Shown: positions 11,457 through 23,099 of the stretch, piece after piece
How the letters are laid out: each line of letters opens with the position of its first letter
Position numbering within the stretch: position 1 is the first letter of the stretch
Origin: Cenococcum geophilum 1.58
Lineage: Eukaryota > Ascomycota > Dothideomycetes > Gloniales > Gloniaceae
NCBI GenBank assembly: GCA_001692895.1
Contig: KV748254.1
Span: 186,001 to 250,000, forward strand
DNA length: 64,000 nucleotides
Reading direction: 5' to 3'
Notes under the pieces: generated by a model
Database searches by the model: none
Seen by the model: the letters and a program-made list of their open reading frames with translations, nothing else
Told to the model about the DNA's origin: nothing
Translations under genes and position numbers: made by a program

Positions 11457-11759
11457 CTACCCCCCCTCCTATAGAGGCGGAGCTCTGGCGACGCTGTGGT
11501 TACTATATATATATAAAAGGGACACTTAGGGTATAGAAAAGAAGAAAGGGGGGGTATTACTAAAGGCTTGAAATAATGTTATATAATAAGGCTTGGCATC
11601 TAAGAATCTGACTAATTAGACAACTTTAACCGCTAGTTAAAGTTCCTGGACATCTTAACGATATTCCGGTTACGTGATTATACTTTACCGTAATCTGACG
11701 GCAATCTAACGGCAATTTGCCCCTACATGGTAATGTATAACGGTTTAACTCTATAAGGG

Positions 11760-14700
11760 CTCCCATAGAGGATTAGGTATAAAATCTCTGCTTAGGCCTA
11801 GTTTCTATAAGTTCGCGTAATAAAAGTCACTAATTAGATCCTTTGCATTTTTAAAGTCTTCCCATAGTTGCCATTCTAGCTAATCTATATCGAATCCTAT
11901 ATATATAGCTCTATAGTAGAGCCGTCGTCCTCTACCTTTGCCAAAGTATTTAGAGTTAATAATTTATTTAACAGTCCACTCCTTATGGTTCTCATCTTCG
12001 TTCTCGTCTCGGATTAGTACTAGTGGGGGTTCAGGCTATATCTACCCCGGTAAGGGGTTAGGCTAGTAAAGGTGTAGTAGCTATAGGTGAAATACAGGCC
12101 ATATCCCGCGGGTGGCTAGGGTAGGCGGGAGCTCTAGCTCGTATGCGGCTCCCCTATCAATAACTCGTTTAATTGGGTAGGGGCTAAGGTTCTTATAATT
12201 AAGTAACTTCATAGGCCTTTATGTAGAGATATTGCGTGTATCTAGCTATACCTAGTTGCCAATACGCATCTCCGGTGGTGGCGTTCTATAATGGTCGGCA
12301 AAGTAGGCCTGCTTTGCTTAAGCCCAGGCCATTTCTCCCTTGCAGTAGTTAAGTAGATTTTTTATGCGGTCTATATGCTGGTCGGTAAGTAGCATCTTAA
12401 GGCGTTTTCCATATAGCAGTTTCTTATTAATAGGTTCTAGTGGTTCTATACCGGATTGGGGGTAATATTCCTTATTCGCGAAGAATGGGGTAAGTCCTGT
12501 AGTAGTTAAGACGTAGTTATTTGCTGCGAATTCACCTAGTGGGAGGTAATTTACCCAGTCATCTTAACTATAGGCGACTACCTGTCATAGGTACGCTTTT
12601 ATACTAGTATTAGCGTTTTCTGGTTACCTAGCAGTTTTATAGTGAAAGGATATAAATATCTTAACGGAGATGCTAAGGCGTTAGTAGATTCGTCTCTATA
12701 TATTAGAGCCGAACTATATGCCTTAGTCGGACGTAATTAAGTTAGGTAACCTATATAATTAGTAGATTTCGCGGAGGAAGGCGTTAGTAACGTTACTAAC
12801 GGCTACGCCTTCGGTTAGGACGTAGTGGCGCTCTTTTATAAGTCGGCATATTATCATAAGGATATTCTTATAGGTACGGCTATGTTGCTTATAGGGTAGT
12901 AGGTTAACAACGAAATCTATGGTGATATCTGCCCATCGTCGTATAGGTACTAGTAGAGGGTATAGTAGTCCTTAGTACTTTATATTAAAGGCCTTAGCGC
13001 GCTTATAACTGTGGCAGGCGCCTATAAAGCGTTTAACTAAGTCTATTATTTTAGGCCAGAAGTAGTATTAGCTAAGAAGCTTATAGGTTCCTTCTTTGCC
13101 TAGGTGGCCGCTTAATCGGAGGTCGTAGGCTATTTAGATTAGTTACCGTTGTAGATTTTCTAAGTTGGGGATGAATAGACGGCCTCTATAATAGAGCCTG
13201 TTCTCTTTTACTTTTAAGGCTGCTATATTAATCTAGCCTAAGCTTTGGAGTTTAGTCGGCAGCGTATGGGCGCTGGCGGTCTTTGCGGCAATAAGTTAAT
13301 GCAGTAATAGGTTAATAGAGGTGTTATATGCCGTAGTGATAAGCTCGTTAATTTTGGGAGGTAATTCTAGTTCTATGGTATAGAGCTAAGGTATAGTTGG
13401 CTTTATTATAGGTAGTATACCTAAGGCCAAATTCCGTGCTTTTAGGATCGTCTATTGTTGGAACTGGTTATAAGGGTTATCTTTAGACTAAGGAAGGTCT
13501 TGTAAGCGGCGTGTTAGGCTATTAGGCTTAGTACCTTATACTCCTGGCCTATATACAATTTTAAAGTTAAAACTAGAAAGGAACTCGTTCTAGCGTGCTT
13601 AGCGTTAGTTTAGCTATTTCGTAGTCATAAAGTACTTAAGATTGCGATAATCTGTAAGGACTTTAGTTGGCTAGTTAGGTTCTACTAAGGAGAGTTCCGG
13701 TTGGAATTCCTCGAACGCTTATATAATCGCGAGAAGTTCCTTATTATAGATCTTGTAGTTACATTCTTATAGTATAAGCTTAGATAAATAAAATACGACT
13801 AGGTAAAGGAGACCGTCGTTACCTATCTAGGAGAGGACACCTACATTAACGTGGTCTGAGGAGTTAGTCTTAAGATAGAGTTATCGTCCTGGTATAAAGT
13901 AAGCTAGGATAGGTGCTTTAGTAAAAGCATCTTTAAGGTCTTGGAACGCCTTCTCGCATTTAGGCGTCTAGATAAAACGTAGATATATTTTTCTTCCTTT
14001 TGCGGAAAGGCCCTTTGTTTATATTATTGCTATAAGTAGTGCTATAACACCTAAGAAGTTGTATATAAATTTTTAATAGAAGTTAGTAAAACTAAGGAAA
14101 GCTTATACGTCTTTAATGCAGTTAGGGGTTTACTATTTAGTAATTATATGTACCTTCTCGGGGTCCATACGGACACCCTTAGTAGTGACGATTAGTCTAA
14201 GGTATTTTACTTCTATGACTAAGAATTCGCACTTCTTTAAATTAATATAAAGTCCTACGTCCCTAAGGCGCTGTAGGACCTTTTAAATATACTCGGTATG
14301 CTTAGAAGGGTCATCGCTATAAATAAGTATATCGTCCAGGTACGCAGAGCAGAAGTCGTTGAGGTAGTCCTATAAGGCGTTATTAATATAGCTTTGGAAG
14401 CTGCCTAGGCCGTTATATACGCTAAAGGGCATAACGGTATATTTAAATTGGCTAAAGCGTAATGCGAATGCGGTTTTCCATTCGTCACCTTCTTATATTT
14501 AGAGGCGGTTAAAGGCGGCGATAATATCGAGCTTAGTATAGATTTTAGCTTAGCTAAGCCGCTTAAGAGTCTCACGTATAAGCGGTATAGGGTATCGGTT
14601 CTTAATTGTAATAGTGTTAAGTCCTCTATAGTTAACGCAGAATTAAATACCTCCTCCTAGCTTCTTAGTAAGGAGGATAGGGGCGGTTGCTAGGGACATG

Positions 14701-15640
14701 CTAGGGCGAATAAACCCTTTGTTGAGGTGTTCGTTAATATACTTTTTAATAACTAGAAGTTTGTTTTTTGACATTAGGTAGAGTCTCTTATAGGGTGGCG
14801 TTTTTCCTTATTTAATATTAATGGCATAGTCATTAGGTCGATATAGGGGGAGTATATCTACGCTCTTTTATAAGCATACGTTAATAAAGTTATAGTACCT
14901 CTTAGGGAGGAGCTTGCGGAGTTCCTTATTAGTAAGTCCTTTTTTAAGCTTTATAAACTTCTTAAAGTCTAAAGGTAAAAGTCCGTAAAGTTCTGCGGGG
15001 GCATCGTTTTCTAGGAGGTTAACTATATCTATCCTATTACTATAAAGGACGTGGTCCTGTTCTTTATTAAGCTTATATAGTCGTAATTAGGAGGCTACAG
15101 TAACGGTCTAGCCTTTCCTACGTACTATGCGGTAAAAGGCCGCGGCACTTATATAGTGGCAGTTAGTTATAGGTAGGGTAATAAGGGGTTCCTTAGGTTG
15201 GTATCCTAAGGAGTAAATAGAGGCGGCTAGGCCATATCCTAGGCAGGTCTCTCTACAGTATTTAGAGTTAAAGGTTACTTCTCTCTTTTTTTAGTTAATG
15301 GCGGGGNTGTATTATTTAAGCCAGTTTATTCTAAGGATAATAGGGTAGTTAGTAAGTAGTGTAATATAAGCCTAGAGTTCTTCCTAGTGCCTATTTATAT
15401 CTAGGTGGAGTTATGCTATATAGGTAATCTTCTATACGGTACAACTACCGTCGGCGAGTTATAGGGCGCGGGCTTTAGTAAGGGGTAAGGTAGGTAGGTT
15501 ATAAGTACGCACGAATTAGGTATCTATAAATTTATTAGTAGCTNCGCAATTAATTATAGAACGGCTTTTATATTNTTTTTTNGNAGTAGTTCCTATTATG
15601 GGTAAAACTATCTATTTCCGTCTATTTATCTTTACTAAGT
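11760..15640 (-). pseudogene. Gypsy B pol, RIP-inactivated
   Basis: Reverse transcriptase is clearest at 14290-14500 on the minus strand: GDEWKTAFALRFSQFKYTVM, MPFSVYNGLGSFQSYINNAL, and the intact catalytic AYLDDILIYSDD. Integrase zinc-binding region near 13000-13120: LSGHLGKEGTYKLL, then KRFIGACHSYKRAK. Chromodomain near 11780-11990: KEWTVK.IINSKYFGKGRG, YIGFDID.LEWQ and WEDFKNAKDL. Isolated N at 15307, 15544, 15575, 15582 and 15584. Inactive because of multiple TAG/TAA, yet much better preserved than copy A. Confidence 0.88.
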
Positions 15641-15649
15641 CATCTATTA

Positions 15650-17320
15650 AGCAGGCCAATATGTAAATCCCCTTATCGTTAGGGCGTCCTAACCTGCGAC
15701 TTAGGGCTAGGACTTAGCGTTTTCCGTTTCTATATCCAACTCTACCGCTATTACTACGTCTTTATCTTATATGGTAGTGGCATATAGCAATATATTTGGT
15801 GTTTAAGGTACTAGGTTAAGTATTAGGCGGCAGCTGCTAAACCTAGCCATTGGGCAGTTTAGGCTATAGCTGTAATAGCCTTCTTAACGACATTTATAGT
15901 AACGCTTTAGCTTCCGGAGTAGCTCGCGTTCTCCGTCTAGTAGCTTCTGCGGGAAGGTTAGTATAAAAAGGTCGATATTAGGACCAGTAGTGTTGCTTAG
16001 GGTAGTGGACGTTGGTGGTTTAGTAGGTCCAGAGGGCTTCTATAGGGAGGTCTTTGGGTAGGGGTTTATAGTAGTAATCTAATTCAGTTATTATTTAATC
16101 TTCCGTATAGCTGCTACTATATTATAAACATTATTGTAGTTGTGGCTGGCGGCTGCGTGACTAAGGCGATAAGTAACTTTTTTAAGGAGATCTTCCTGGT
16201 CTTTAGTATCGTCTTAGGCGAGGGCTCCAGTATATTCCTAGAATTTAACATAGAACTTGTTAAATAATTTAGTAGGGCTTATCTTTAGGGCACGTAGTTT
16301 AGCTTAGTTGGTGGCTAGTAGGTTATAGTCGCGGTATATTAGGTTGAGATTGTTAAGGACTTCTTAGTAGGACTGCTACTTCTAGGGGCCATTGGTCTCC
16401 CATTGGGCGAAGAGTCTGTTAAATAGTATACCCTTTATTCGCCCAATAATGTAGCCAATCTTAGTATCTTCTGTAGGAAAAAGGCAGGCGCTCTAAGTTA
16501 GTTTCTTGCGGATTTGCATCTTCTAGTAGCTGTATTCTTTACGGTCTCCCTAAAAAACTAGGGGATTAGGGTAACGTGCATTAGACCCTACGGTGGCAGC
16601 TTAGGTTTAGTTATTATAGCTTTTATCGTTGCTTTGGTAGGGGTTCCCGTTAGGTAAGGCTGCTTAGCACTAACCCTCCGTTAAGCGTTAAGTAGGTAAA
16701 GTTGCCGGGGGCGTAGAGACTTAAGTGGCGTTGTATATAGTAGAGAGGTGTCTGGCGTTGTTACGAATGTGCTCGTTAAGCTGAGATTATAGGTATTTAA
16801 TTATGCCTTCTCTTTTAGTGACCGTAGCAATAAGTGCGATCTTAGCCTTCTTTAACTATTGGATGTCGCGTTTAGACACGCGGAGGTTATCTTCGGTTTC
16901 TTAACGCGTGTTATCGGCGAGCGCCTCGCGAGCTTATAGGTCTTGGATAATATCGCGATCTTAGGCAGTACGCATCTCGGCTCGTGTAAGCTTTAGGTAG
17001 TAGTTCTATAGAAGGCGGTAGTATTTATCGGGTTCTTATACTACCATTTTTATAAACATCTCGGCGTTTCGTATTTTAATTTTAATAGGTAGTAGCCCTT
17101 CCGCTTACTTATCCGTAGTTATATAGTTAATAAAAGATAAGACATTATTAGTGTCTATCTCCTTAGGGGTTAAGGCTAGGGCTAATAAATCGAATTCTCT
17201 TGGGATTGATTGGCGTCGTAGGTTAAGTGTAGGTATTGGATTATTCTTTGGGTTTGATATAGTGGCTAGTAAGGAATATTATCTTACTATTGTGGGTTCC
17301 TTAGAAGTATAAAGTGAGGT
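15650..17320 (-). pseudogene. Gypsy B gag, RIP-inactivated
   Basis: Minus-strand frame with stops; a zinc-knuckle-like segment near 15845-15895 reads RYYKCR.EGYYS followed by NCP, in which Cys/His ligands have changed to Tyr. Assigned to gag from this and from its place between the 5' LTR and protease/RT. Borders are approximate. Confidence 0.6.
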
Positions 17321-17417
17321 AACTTATAGGCACGCTGCTTCTGGCAGCGCCTGTAGTATTACAGAGACGTAGAATTGGTTATAGGCTGGGTGTCGGTGGT
17401 AAAAAGGCGCAACGTAA

Positions 17418-17609
17418 TGTCACGGGACGGGGCAGTGGCTATAAGACGTATGTATTCAAGGAGTCTACAAGACGTTATGCGATCGATCGTAAGGGTCGAG
17501 GGCGTAAGGAGGTGATATACCTACGCGTAGCTGACATAAGCTGTACGCGAGGTGTACGCGAGAGCACGGGGCTCTCCTATGGAGGCCCCTGCGGTGGGGT
17601 TCCGTGACA
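17418..17609 (-). repeat. Gypsy B LTR, right (5' LTR of the element)
   Basis: TGTCACGG...CCGTGACA, perfect 8-bp inverted ends. The next bases inward on the minus strand (TTACGTTGCGCC) should be the primer-binding site; I cannot match it to a tRNA. Confidence 0.93.
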
Positions 17610-17614
17610 TAGAG

Positions 17615-19248
17615 ATAAGGATAGATAGATTAGATATAATTACCCTAAACTAGTAGTAACTTAAGAGGATAATAAACTAGGAAGAGTTTATAAGATACTA
17701 AAGAGCTTTTAGGTATAAAGAATTCTAGAAGTATAGCTAGAAGATCTATAGATAGATATATATAAGAATTAAGAAGTAAAGTATATCCTAAAAAGCATAG
17801 CAAAGTATTTTATAGAAGATTTCTATAAGGGAATAACTTAAGGATATAATGGAGTAATAGGCTTAATATTAAGACTTTAAGAAGAATATATTATTAACGG
17901 AATCTAAAGTATTATAAGAAAAGTAATAAAGGAATATCTAGATTGTTAAAGAAATAAACTAATAAGGTATAAGCTATATAGAGGGCTATAACCTATTAAA
18001 ATACTAGAGAGACTATGGGAGGTTATATTATAGGACTTTATTATTAAGTTACTAAAGTTAAGAGACCCTATTACTAGATAAGAGTATAATATAATCTTAG
18101 TAATAGTAAACAAGTTAACTAAATAGGGCTACTTTATAGCATGCATAGAAGAAATCTTAGTAGAGGATGTCGCTAGAATCTATATTAAAGAAGTATTTGC
18201 AAGATATAGAGTACTAGGTAAGATTATATTAAATAAAGATCTAAGATTTATAACAGTATTCTAGGAGATATTCTTAGCGGAGTAAGGAGTTAAAGTAGTA
18301 ACTTTTACTATATATTATTTACAAACGGATAAATAAATAGAAAGATTAAATTAGATACTAGAATAGTATCTAAGATATTATATTAATTACGTATAGAATA
18401 ATTAGGTATTACTATTACTAGTTATATAGTTTATATATAATATAACACCATAAAAAGGAATAAGTATATTACTATTTAAGGCGAATTATAGATATAAGCT
18501 AAGAATATTATTATTACTATAATAAGTAAAGAAAATAAGTAGTATAGTTAAAGAAAGAATAAAGATATTAATAAATCTTTATATAGACCTTATAGAATTA
18601 GTAAAAAAGGTATAAGAGAAAATAAAAAAGTACTATAACGCTAAGAGATCTAAGGGACTAGATTTTAAGCAGGGAGATAAAGTATAGCTACTATATAAAA
18701 ATTTTAAGAGTTAACAACTAAGTAAGAAATTAGACTATATTAGACTAAAACCTTTTAAAATTATTTAAAGGATTTTACCGGTTATATTTAAGTTAAACCT
18801 ACTAGCTAAGATAAAGATCTACCCTATATAGTATATTGTAATACTAGAGCTAGTATACGGGAATATTAAGCTACTAGTTTATAAAGTAGATATATATAGA
18901 GGATAAGAGGAAGATAAATAGTAAGTTTTAAAGATTATTAACTATAAAGACATTAACGATAAAATATAGTATAAGGTTAAGTGGATAGGCTATAATAAGA
19001 CTACTTAGGAACTACTATAGAATCTAAAAAACGCTATAAGAAAGGTATAGGAGTATTAGAAGAGATTAAGTTAGGCAGTATTAATAAAAAAAGATTACTA
19101 AAAAATAAGTTACCTAAGGGGGACCTAAAAAGAGCAGTTGCTAAACTACTTAGATTTATTTCCTTCTTAGCTAAAAAAGAATCCGTTTTTTTATTACTAA
19201 GTTTTTACTTCTTAAAATAAACCTTCTTAAGACGGAGTAATTAAGTAG
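17615..19248 (+). pseudogene. Gypsy A pol, part 2: integrase and chromodomain
   Basis: Continuation after copy B. Integrase zinc-binding and core: EYLDC.RNK, then DFIIKLLKLRDPITR and EYNIILVIVNKLTK with GYFIAC at about 17930-18150, and a TVYY-like active-site segment near 18300. The C-terminal beta-barrel region is near 18660-18870. The chromodomain at about 18925-19060 reads VLKIINYKDINDKI.YKVKWIGYN with ELL.NLKNA following, a good match to chromovirus chromodomains, which target integration to modified chromatin. Stops are TAG/TAA only. Confidence 0.85.
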
Positions 19249-19999
19249 ATGCCGCGATATAAGTATTTAGGGCCTTCTATTCCGCATTATAAGAATATTT
19301 TAATTTAGTAAGGGCTTAAGATAACTCGCCGTTAAGATAAGCAGTAGTAGATTAAATATAAAACCCTAAGATAAATTAACTAGGGAACTAGACGACTATT
19401 AAGGATAATAAAACGCGTATATTTAGCATTAGAAGTAAAGCGAACGTTATAGAATAAATAAATATTCGCTTTAGTATACTTTAAGTAAAAGGATAGTTGT
19501 TATAAAGATGGACTCGCTAATATAACATAGACTAACCCTTTTTTTTAAATAGCAAGAATACGGAGACGGTATAATCTTACTAAAAGATAATATCGCAGTA
19601 ACGGTGCGAGCACGACGTTAGGCGTATAAAGAAGAAGAAGCTTTAGGTATAATAAGTAATAATATTAACTAAATTAATTAGATAGATATTATACCTCTAG
19701 TAAATAACTTAGAGATATTAAAAGTCTTTAAAGACAAAGATAAAGAGGAGGGAGATAGTATTACGGACGCTTTAAGTACAATATTATAACTACTAGAAAA
19801 GGAGTTAGAAGTAGCTAGTTAGTTAATTAAGGTATAGTCTAAAATAGAGCCAATAGAACTATATAATAAGGAATAGTAACTAAAGTTATATAACGTGCTA
19901 CGTATTAAATAAGAGGAATAAGAGGAACTTATATACTTTATATATAAGACATACTTTATATACAAGGAGGATTTCTTAGGAGTATAGTTATATATTTAA
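19249..19999 (+). pseudogene. Gypsy A third reading frame (ORF3), frameshifted, ends inside 3' LTR
   Basis: Begins ATG (MPRYKYLGPSIP) downstream of the chromodomain and matches, codon for codon, the third frame of copy F. Relative to F it has one extra T in a T-run near 19540, which shifts the frame, plus many RIP stops. The frame then crosses into the LTR (DSITDALSTIL...) and reaches TAA at 19997-19999, the position equivalent to F. I do not recognise the protein. See the copy F entry and findings. Confidence 0.6.
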
Positions 20000-20177
20000 A
20001 GGACCATAGTCCCTACCTAGATAGTTCTCTCCTTTATAGTAAATCTTAGAATATAATTAGAGTTAATCTATTAGGCAACCACTCTACTAGTTATGTTTAT
20101 ATTGTTGACTATTCTATACCTATATACCTAGCCCATTAATAAGTCCACCGTAGTATTTCCTATAAGGCTTTATTATA
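19759..20177 (+). repeat. Gypsy A 3' LTR
   Basis: Starts TATTACGGACGC (TG to TA at the first bases), ends TATTATA, then AGGGG. Preceded directly by a polypurine tract at about 19743-19758. Confidence 0.92.
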
Positions 20178-20182
20178 AGGGG

Positions 20183-20766
20183 TAGGAGACCTTTAATAAG
20201 TATTATAGCAAAATAGACTACTTACCCCTTTACGCCGCCGCTATTGTTCTTTATCTAAACCGTTATATAAAGTATATTAAGGCAAACTGGAAAGTAAAGT
20301 AGGTTAAGACTATATTAAAAAAGGTTAAAGAGCTTTAGAAGTCCTACTAGGAAAAAGCTTTTACTTCTTTAAGTTCTTTATTATAGAAAAGGAAACCTTA
20401 AAAGTAGGAACTTAACGCATTTAATTAAATTGCTTAAAAGCTAGGGAAGTATACCTAACTAGCAAGTTAGGGCGAGTATTAAAATTATTATAATAGGGAA
20501 TCGTATAGTATTAGTAAGATACTAGCGCTTAAATAGTAGTGTTAAAATTAATAAAGAAAATGTTGGCTAAGGTTATTATATATAGCAATTAATATTCTCT
20601 TAATTCTAGCTATAAGCTATAAACCAGAGCGAGTCTATTTAGGGGGACGTTATATAGTATTGTAGGAAAGGGTGTAATAGGAGTAGAAAACCTTAAGAGA
20701 GTAAAGCGTTCAAAACATTAGAAACGAAGTGGTATTTTAGACGAAATACTTAAGGTAGTAGATTAA
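20183..20766 (+). pseudogene. hAT transposase, C-terminal part (dimerisation domain)
   Basis: Continuation of the frame broken at 6048: KYYSKIDYLPLYAAAIVL, then KYIKANWKVK, then the hAT C-terminal dimerisation region AINILLILAISYKPERV near 20590-20640, followed by a LRE..SVQ-like tail and a TAA near 20764. A frame change is needed near 20700 to follow the family C-terminus. The residues map to the family's usual order, so the two halves once formed one gene. About ten RIP-type stops. Confidence 0.85.
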
Positions 20767-20939
20767 TATCAGGTAGCTAATAGGGCCTTTTCTAAAAGCC
20801 TTCCTATAAGTTTCCCTTATAAATTTGTTGGCCTTAGGCACGTACCATAATGCCAAGTAATTGTCGATAATTATCGATTATTGACCATTGATAGCGATTA
20901 TCGATCGATGCCTTATCGATAACATCGAAAACCAGCCTG

Positions 20940-20947
20940 TACGGTGG
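20940..20947. repeat. hAT target-site duplication, right (TACGGTGG)
   Basis: Exact copy of 4424-4431. Confidence 0.95.
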
Positions 20948-21433
20948 TGGTCTGATAGGTTGCTGTAGGTCTGCTAACTATCCTTTCGGACCCGTACGAT
21001 AGATGACTGTCATACGGTTGTTCCAATGAATTGCTGTAGCTGGTGCTAACTGTCCTCTTTGGCGTTGTATGGTAGGTACCTCCCTACTGCATAAATGGGC
21101 GAGCTAATTCTAATACAAGGGTCCAGATAACTGAGTATGCAAAAGTATATTGGTAGGAATGTACAATAAGAATTAGTTAAAGAAGAGAAAAGAAAATAAC
21201 TTGCTTCTCTATACGATTAATATTCTTCACCCTGCTAAGGCCGCTAGATCCTACCAAGTCCCACTATAGGGGTTTATCCTATTACACTTATACTCTAAGG
21301 GTGAGGATCTTATATTAATTATACTAAGGATAATTAAATAGGCTTTACTATTACTGTTATTATACTATTTAAACTCCTTATAGTACTCTTTATAGAGTGC
21401 CTTATTAGATAAGCAAATTATAACGTTAATATC
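20948..21433. other. Flank between the hAT nest and the LINE
   Basis: No gene seen. Resumes the less mutated composition seen at 3.8-4.4 kb and includes a CCGTACGATAG motif at about 20990. From about 21250 it carries AAGTCCCACTATAGGGG, similar to 3722-3760. From about 21300 it becomes AT-rich. Confidence 0.4.
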
Positions 21434-21447
21434 TATAATGATTTATA
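21434..21447. repeat. LINE target-site duplication, left (TATAATGATTTATA)
   Basis: Fourteen bases identical to 27339-27352. Confidence 0.88.
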
Positions 21448-21799
21448 CAACGAACACAATGCAATCGCCCGCTAAAGAAACCTGCGAAACAAGCCTAACC
21501 GAGCTCCCACGAGCTCCAGAGGACTACAGAAACCCTTCCTATCAAAACCACACACCCTAATTCGGCGTTAGTGGAGGTATATGTGGTGTTTTCTAATATA
21601 CAGCCCCTAAAACCGGATCACAATAAATAAACAAACCCCTAACCCTAACCACCCTAATTAAATAGCGCGCCTTTTAAGAACGCGTTCTATAGACTATATA
21701 AACCGTAGAATAAACCTAGCAGGTACTATAGAAACGATCTCTTAATGTAGACAAGGAGCGCTCCACTATACTCTCCTTCCTTACTACCGCGATTATAAC

Positions 21800-22990
21800 C
21801 CTTTAAATAGCCTTCGCTATGTTGGCGGAGCTTATCTAGACCTAAGGAACCTAGGAGCAATATACCTAGGATATAAAGGCAATCCGGATAGATATTGGCG
21901 CCCTTAGGAAGGCCGTAACAATAGCTACGAAAAGCGGACCGATGTCTATAGGCCCGCTGTTATACGCACACGTTGCTGCCACTATACCTATAATGCCCTA
22001 AGCTATAAGATAAGTTGCCTATAAACCTATAGAAGTATATAAGATTATAATCCGCATAGGCGACGCCGCTGACTGTAAGGAAACCTTAAAGCAGAATAGC
22101 TAAGCCCTAGTATATAAACTCCAGGCTATAGGACCCCTAGACACCTATAGGATATAGGCTGTAAAGAAGCTATAAAGCGGTAACGTTAGGGCGTATGTCA
22201 CGGATAAAGATGTAAAAGATAGGTTACTATAAGAAACAGAGTGGACGAAGGTCCTTGGACGCTCTGCTATATTAGCTGTTCCGCTAGTACTAGTAAAGGT
22301 TTATACGGTACCTACGAGCCTTACTATCTAAGGCCTAGAGGCTAAGTAGATAATAGAAGATATAATAAAGTAGAACTATACTATAGCGGGGCTTATAGTA
22401 GAAAGGCTGGCGTGGAAAAGGCTAGAAAGAGTCCGAACGGGATAAAAGGTTAAATCGTTACTTATTATGGGTATATAGTTAGAAGAGTTAGTAAATGCGC
22501 TATTTAATTAGGGCCTTTTTCTAGGAGGAGACCACTACCTAGTTATAAGGTATGAGATAATGTTTCTAGTAACGCAGTGCTTTAAATGCTAAGGCTTTAA
22601 CTATATAGCTAAGAGTTATAGGAGAGAAGCTAGATATGGACGCTGCGCTAGGCAATATAATACTAGCGAATGTATAGGAGACCCACCTAAAAAGTGTATT
22701 AACTGTAAAGTAGACTATAAGGCATAGAATAGGGCGTATAGTGTTAAGCAGATATAGTAGGAGAAGGCTGTAGTAATTAGGGCCTATACGCTAATATACT
22801 ACGTAGGCACCTATAAGGCACCTATAAGCGGATAGTAATTACAATTATAGTACAAGATTACCACTAAGGAGGTCTTATAATAAGCTAAGAAAAGGAAGCT
22901 AAAGGAGATAGTTATGTAAAAGAGCTCTATATAGGCAGAGGAAGCCCCCTAGAAGGTCGGCCGGCTATGGACTTTTAATTATTTTAGGAA
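21800..22990 (+). pseudogene. LINE ORF1 (gag-like, tandem CCHC knuckles)
   Basis: Nucleic-acid-binding ORF1 protein of a Tad-type LINE. Near 22571-22740 the frame reads CFKC.GFNYIAKSY, then YGRCARQYNTSEC and KKCINCKVDYKA, three successive CCHC knuckles in which several His/Cys are now Tyr. Stops are RIP-type. Borders are approximate. Confidence 0.7.
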
Positions 22991-23099
22991 GGAAATGGGC
23001 TAGAGGACCCTCTAATTAACACTCTAAATAGTACTATATAGTAGTATATACGCCCTAATTTAAATCCTAGTAACCTAGGAGCCTTTACTAAATATAGAG

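Larger units (their letters stand above)
11265..17609 (-). mobile_element. Ty3/Gypsy chromovirus copy B, nested in copy A
   Basis: 192-bp LTRs (11265-11456, 17418-17609), TSD TAGAG on both sides, 6345 bp. Transcribed on the minus strand: the sequence next to the left LTR (CTACCCCCCTCC, 11457-) is a polypurine tract on that strand. Coding order on the minus strand is gag (about 17300-15650), protease, RT, RNase H, integrase, chromodomain (about 11990-11780). The two LTRs differ only by transitions by my reading (about seven), consistent with a young insertion hit by RIP. CpG sites are well kept while CpA is lost. It belongs to a different family from A: its LTRs are short and unrelated. Confidence 0.93.
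6049..20177 (+). mobile_element. Ty3/Gypsy chromovirus copy A (family 1), split by copy B
   Basis: 419-bp LTRs at 6049-6467 and 19759-20177 are flanked by a perfect AGGGG duplication. Net length without copy B and its duplicated TSD is about 7.8 kb. Order on the plus strand is gag, protease, reverse transcriptase, RNase H, (copy B), integrase, chromodomain, third reading frame, polypurine tract GAGGAGGGAGATAG and 3' LTR. The order RT-RH-IN plus an integrase chromodomain defines a chromovirus. Same family as copy F at 42851-50775 (same LTR length and closely similar LTR sequence). Confidence 0.93.
4432..20939 (+). mobile_element. hAT-superfamily DNA transposon, interrupted by nested Gypsy A (which contains Gypsy B)
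   Basis: Left end CAGGCTAGTTTTTGATG (4432-4448) matches, with transitions only, the reverse complement of the right end (20923-20939, CAGGCTGGTTTTCGATG). The element is bounded by the 8-bp duplication TACGGTGG. Removing the nested insertion and its extra TSD copy leaves about 2.4 kb. It encodes a transposase on the plus strand, split at 6048/20183. RIP-type stops pervade it. Both ends carry TATCGATAAG-like subterminal sequence, the right one with several ATCGAT palindromes. Confidence 0.93.

Noticed and set aside
21632-21648. CCCTAACCCTAACC resembling telomeric repeat
   Set aside because: Only about two units, inside the LINE 5' leader; no subtelomere or array. Treated as chance.
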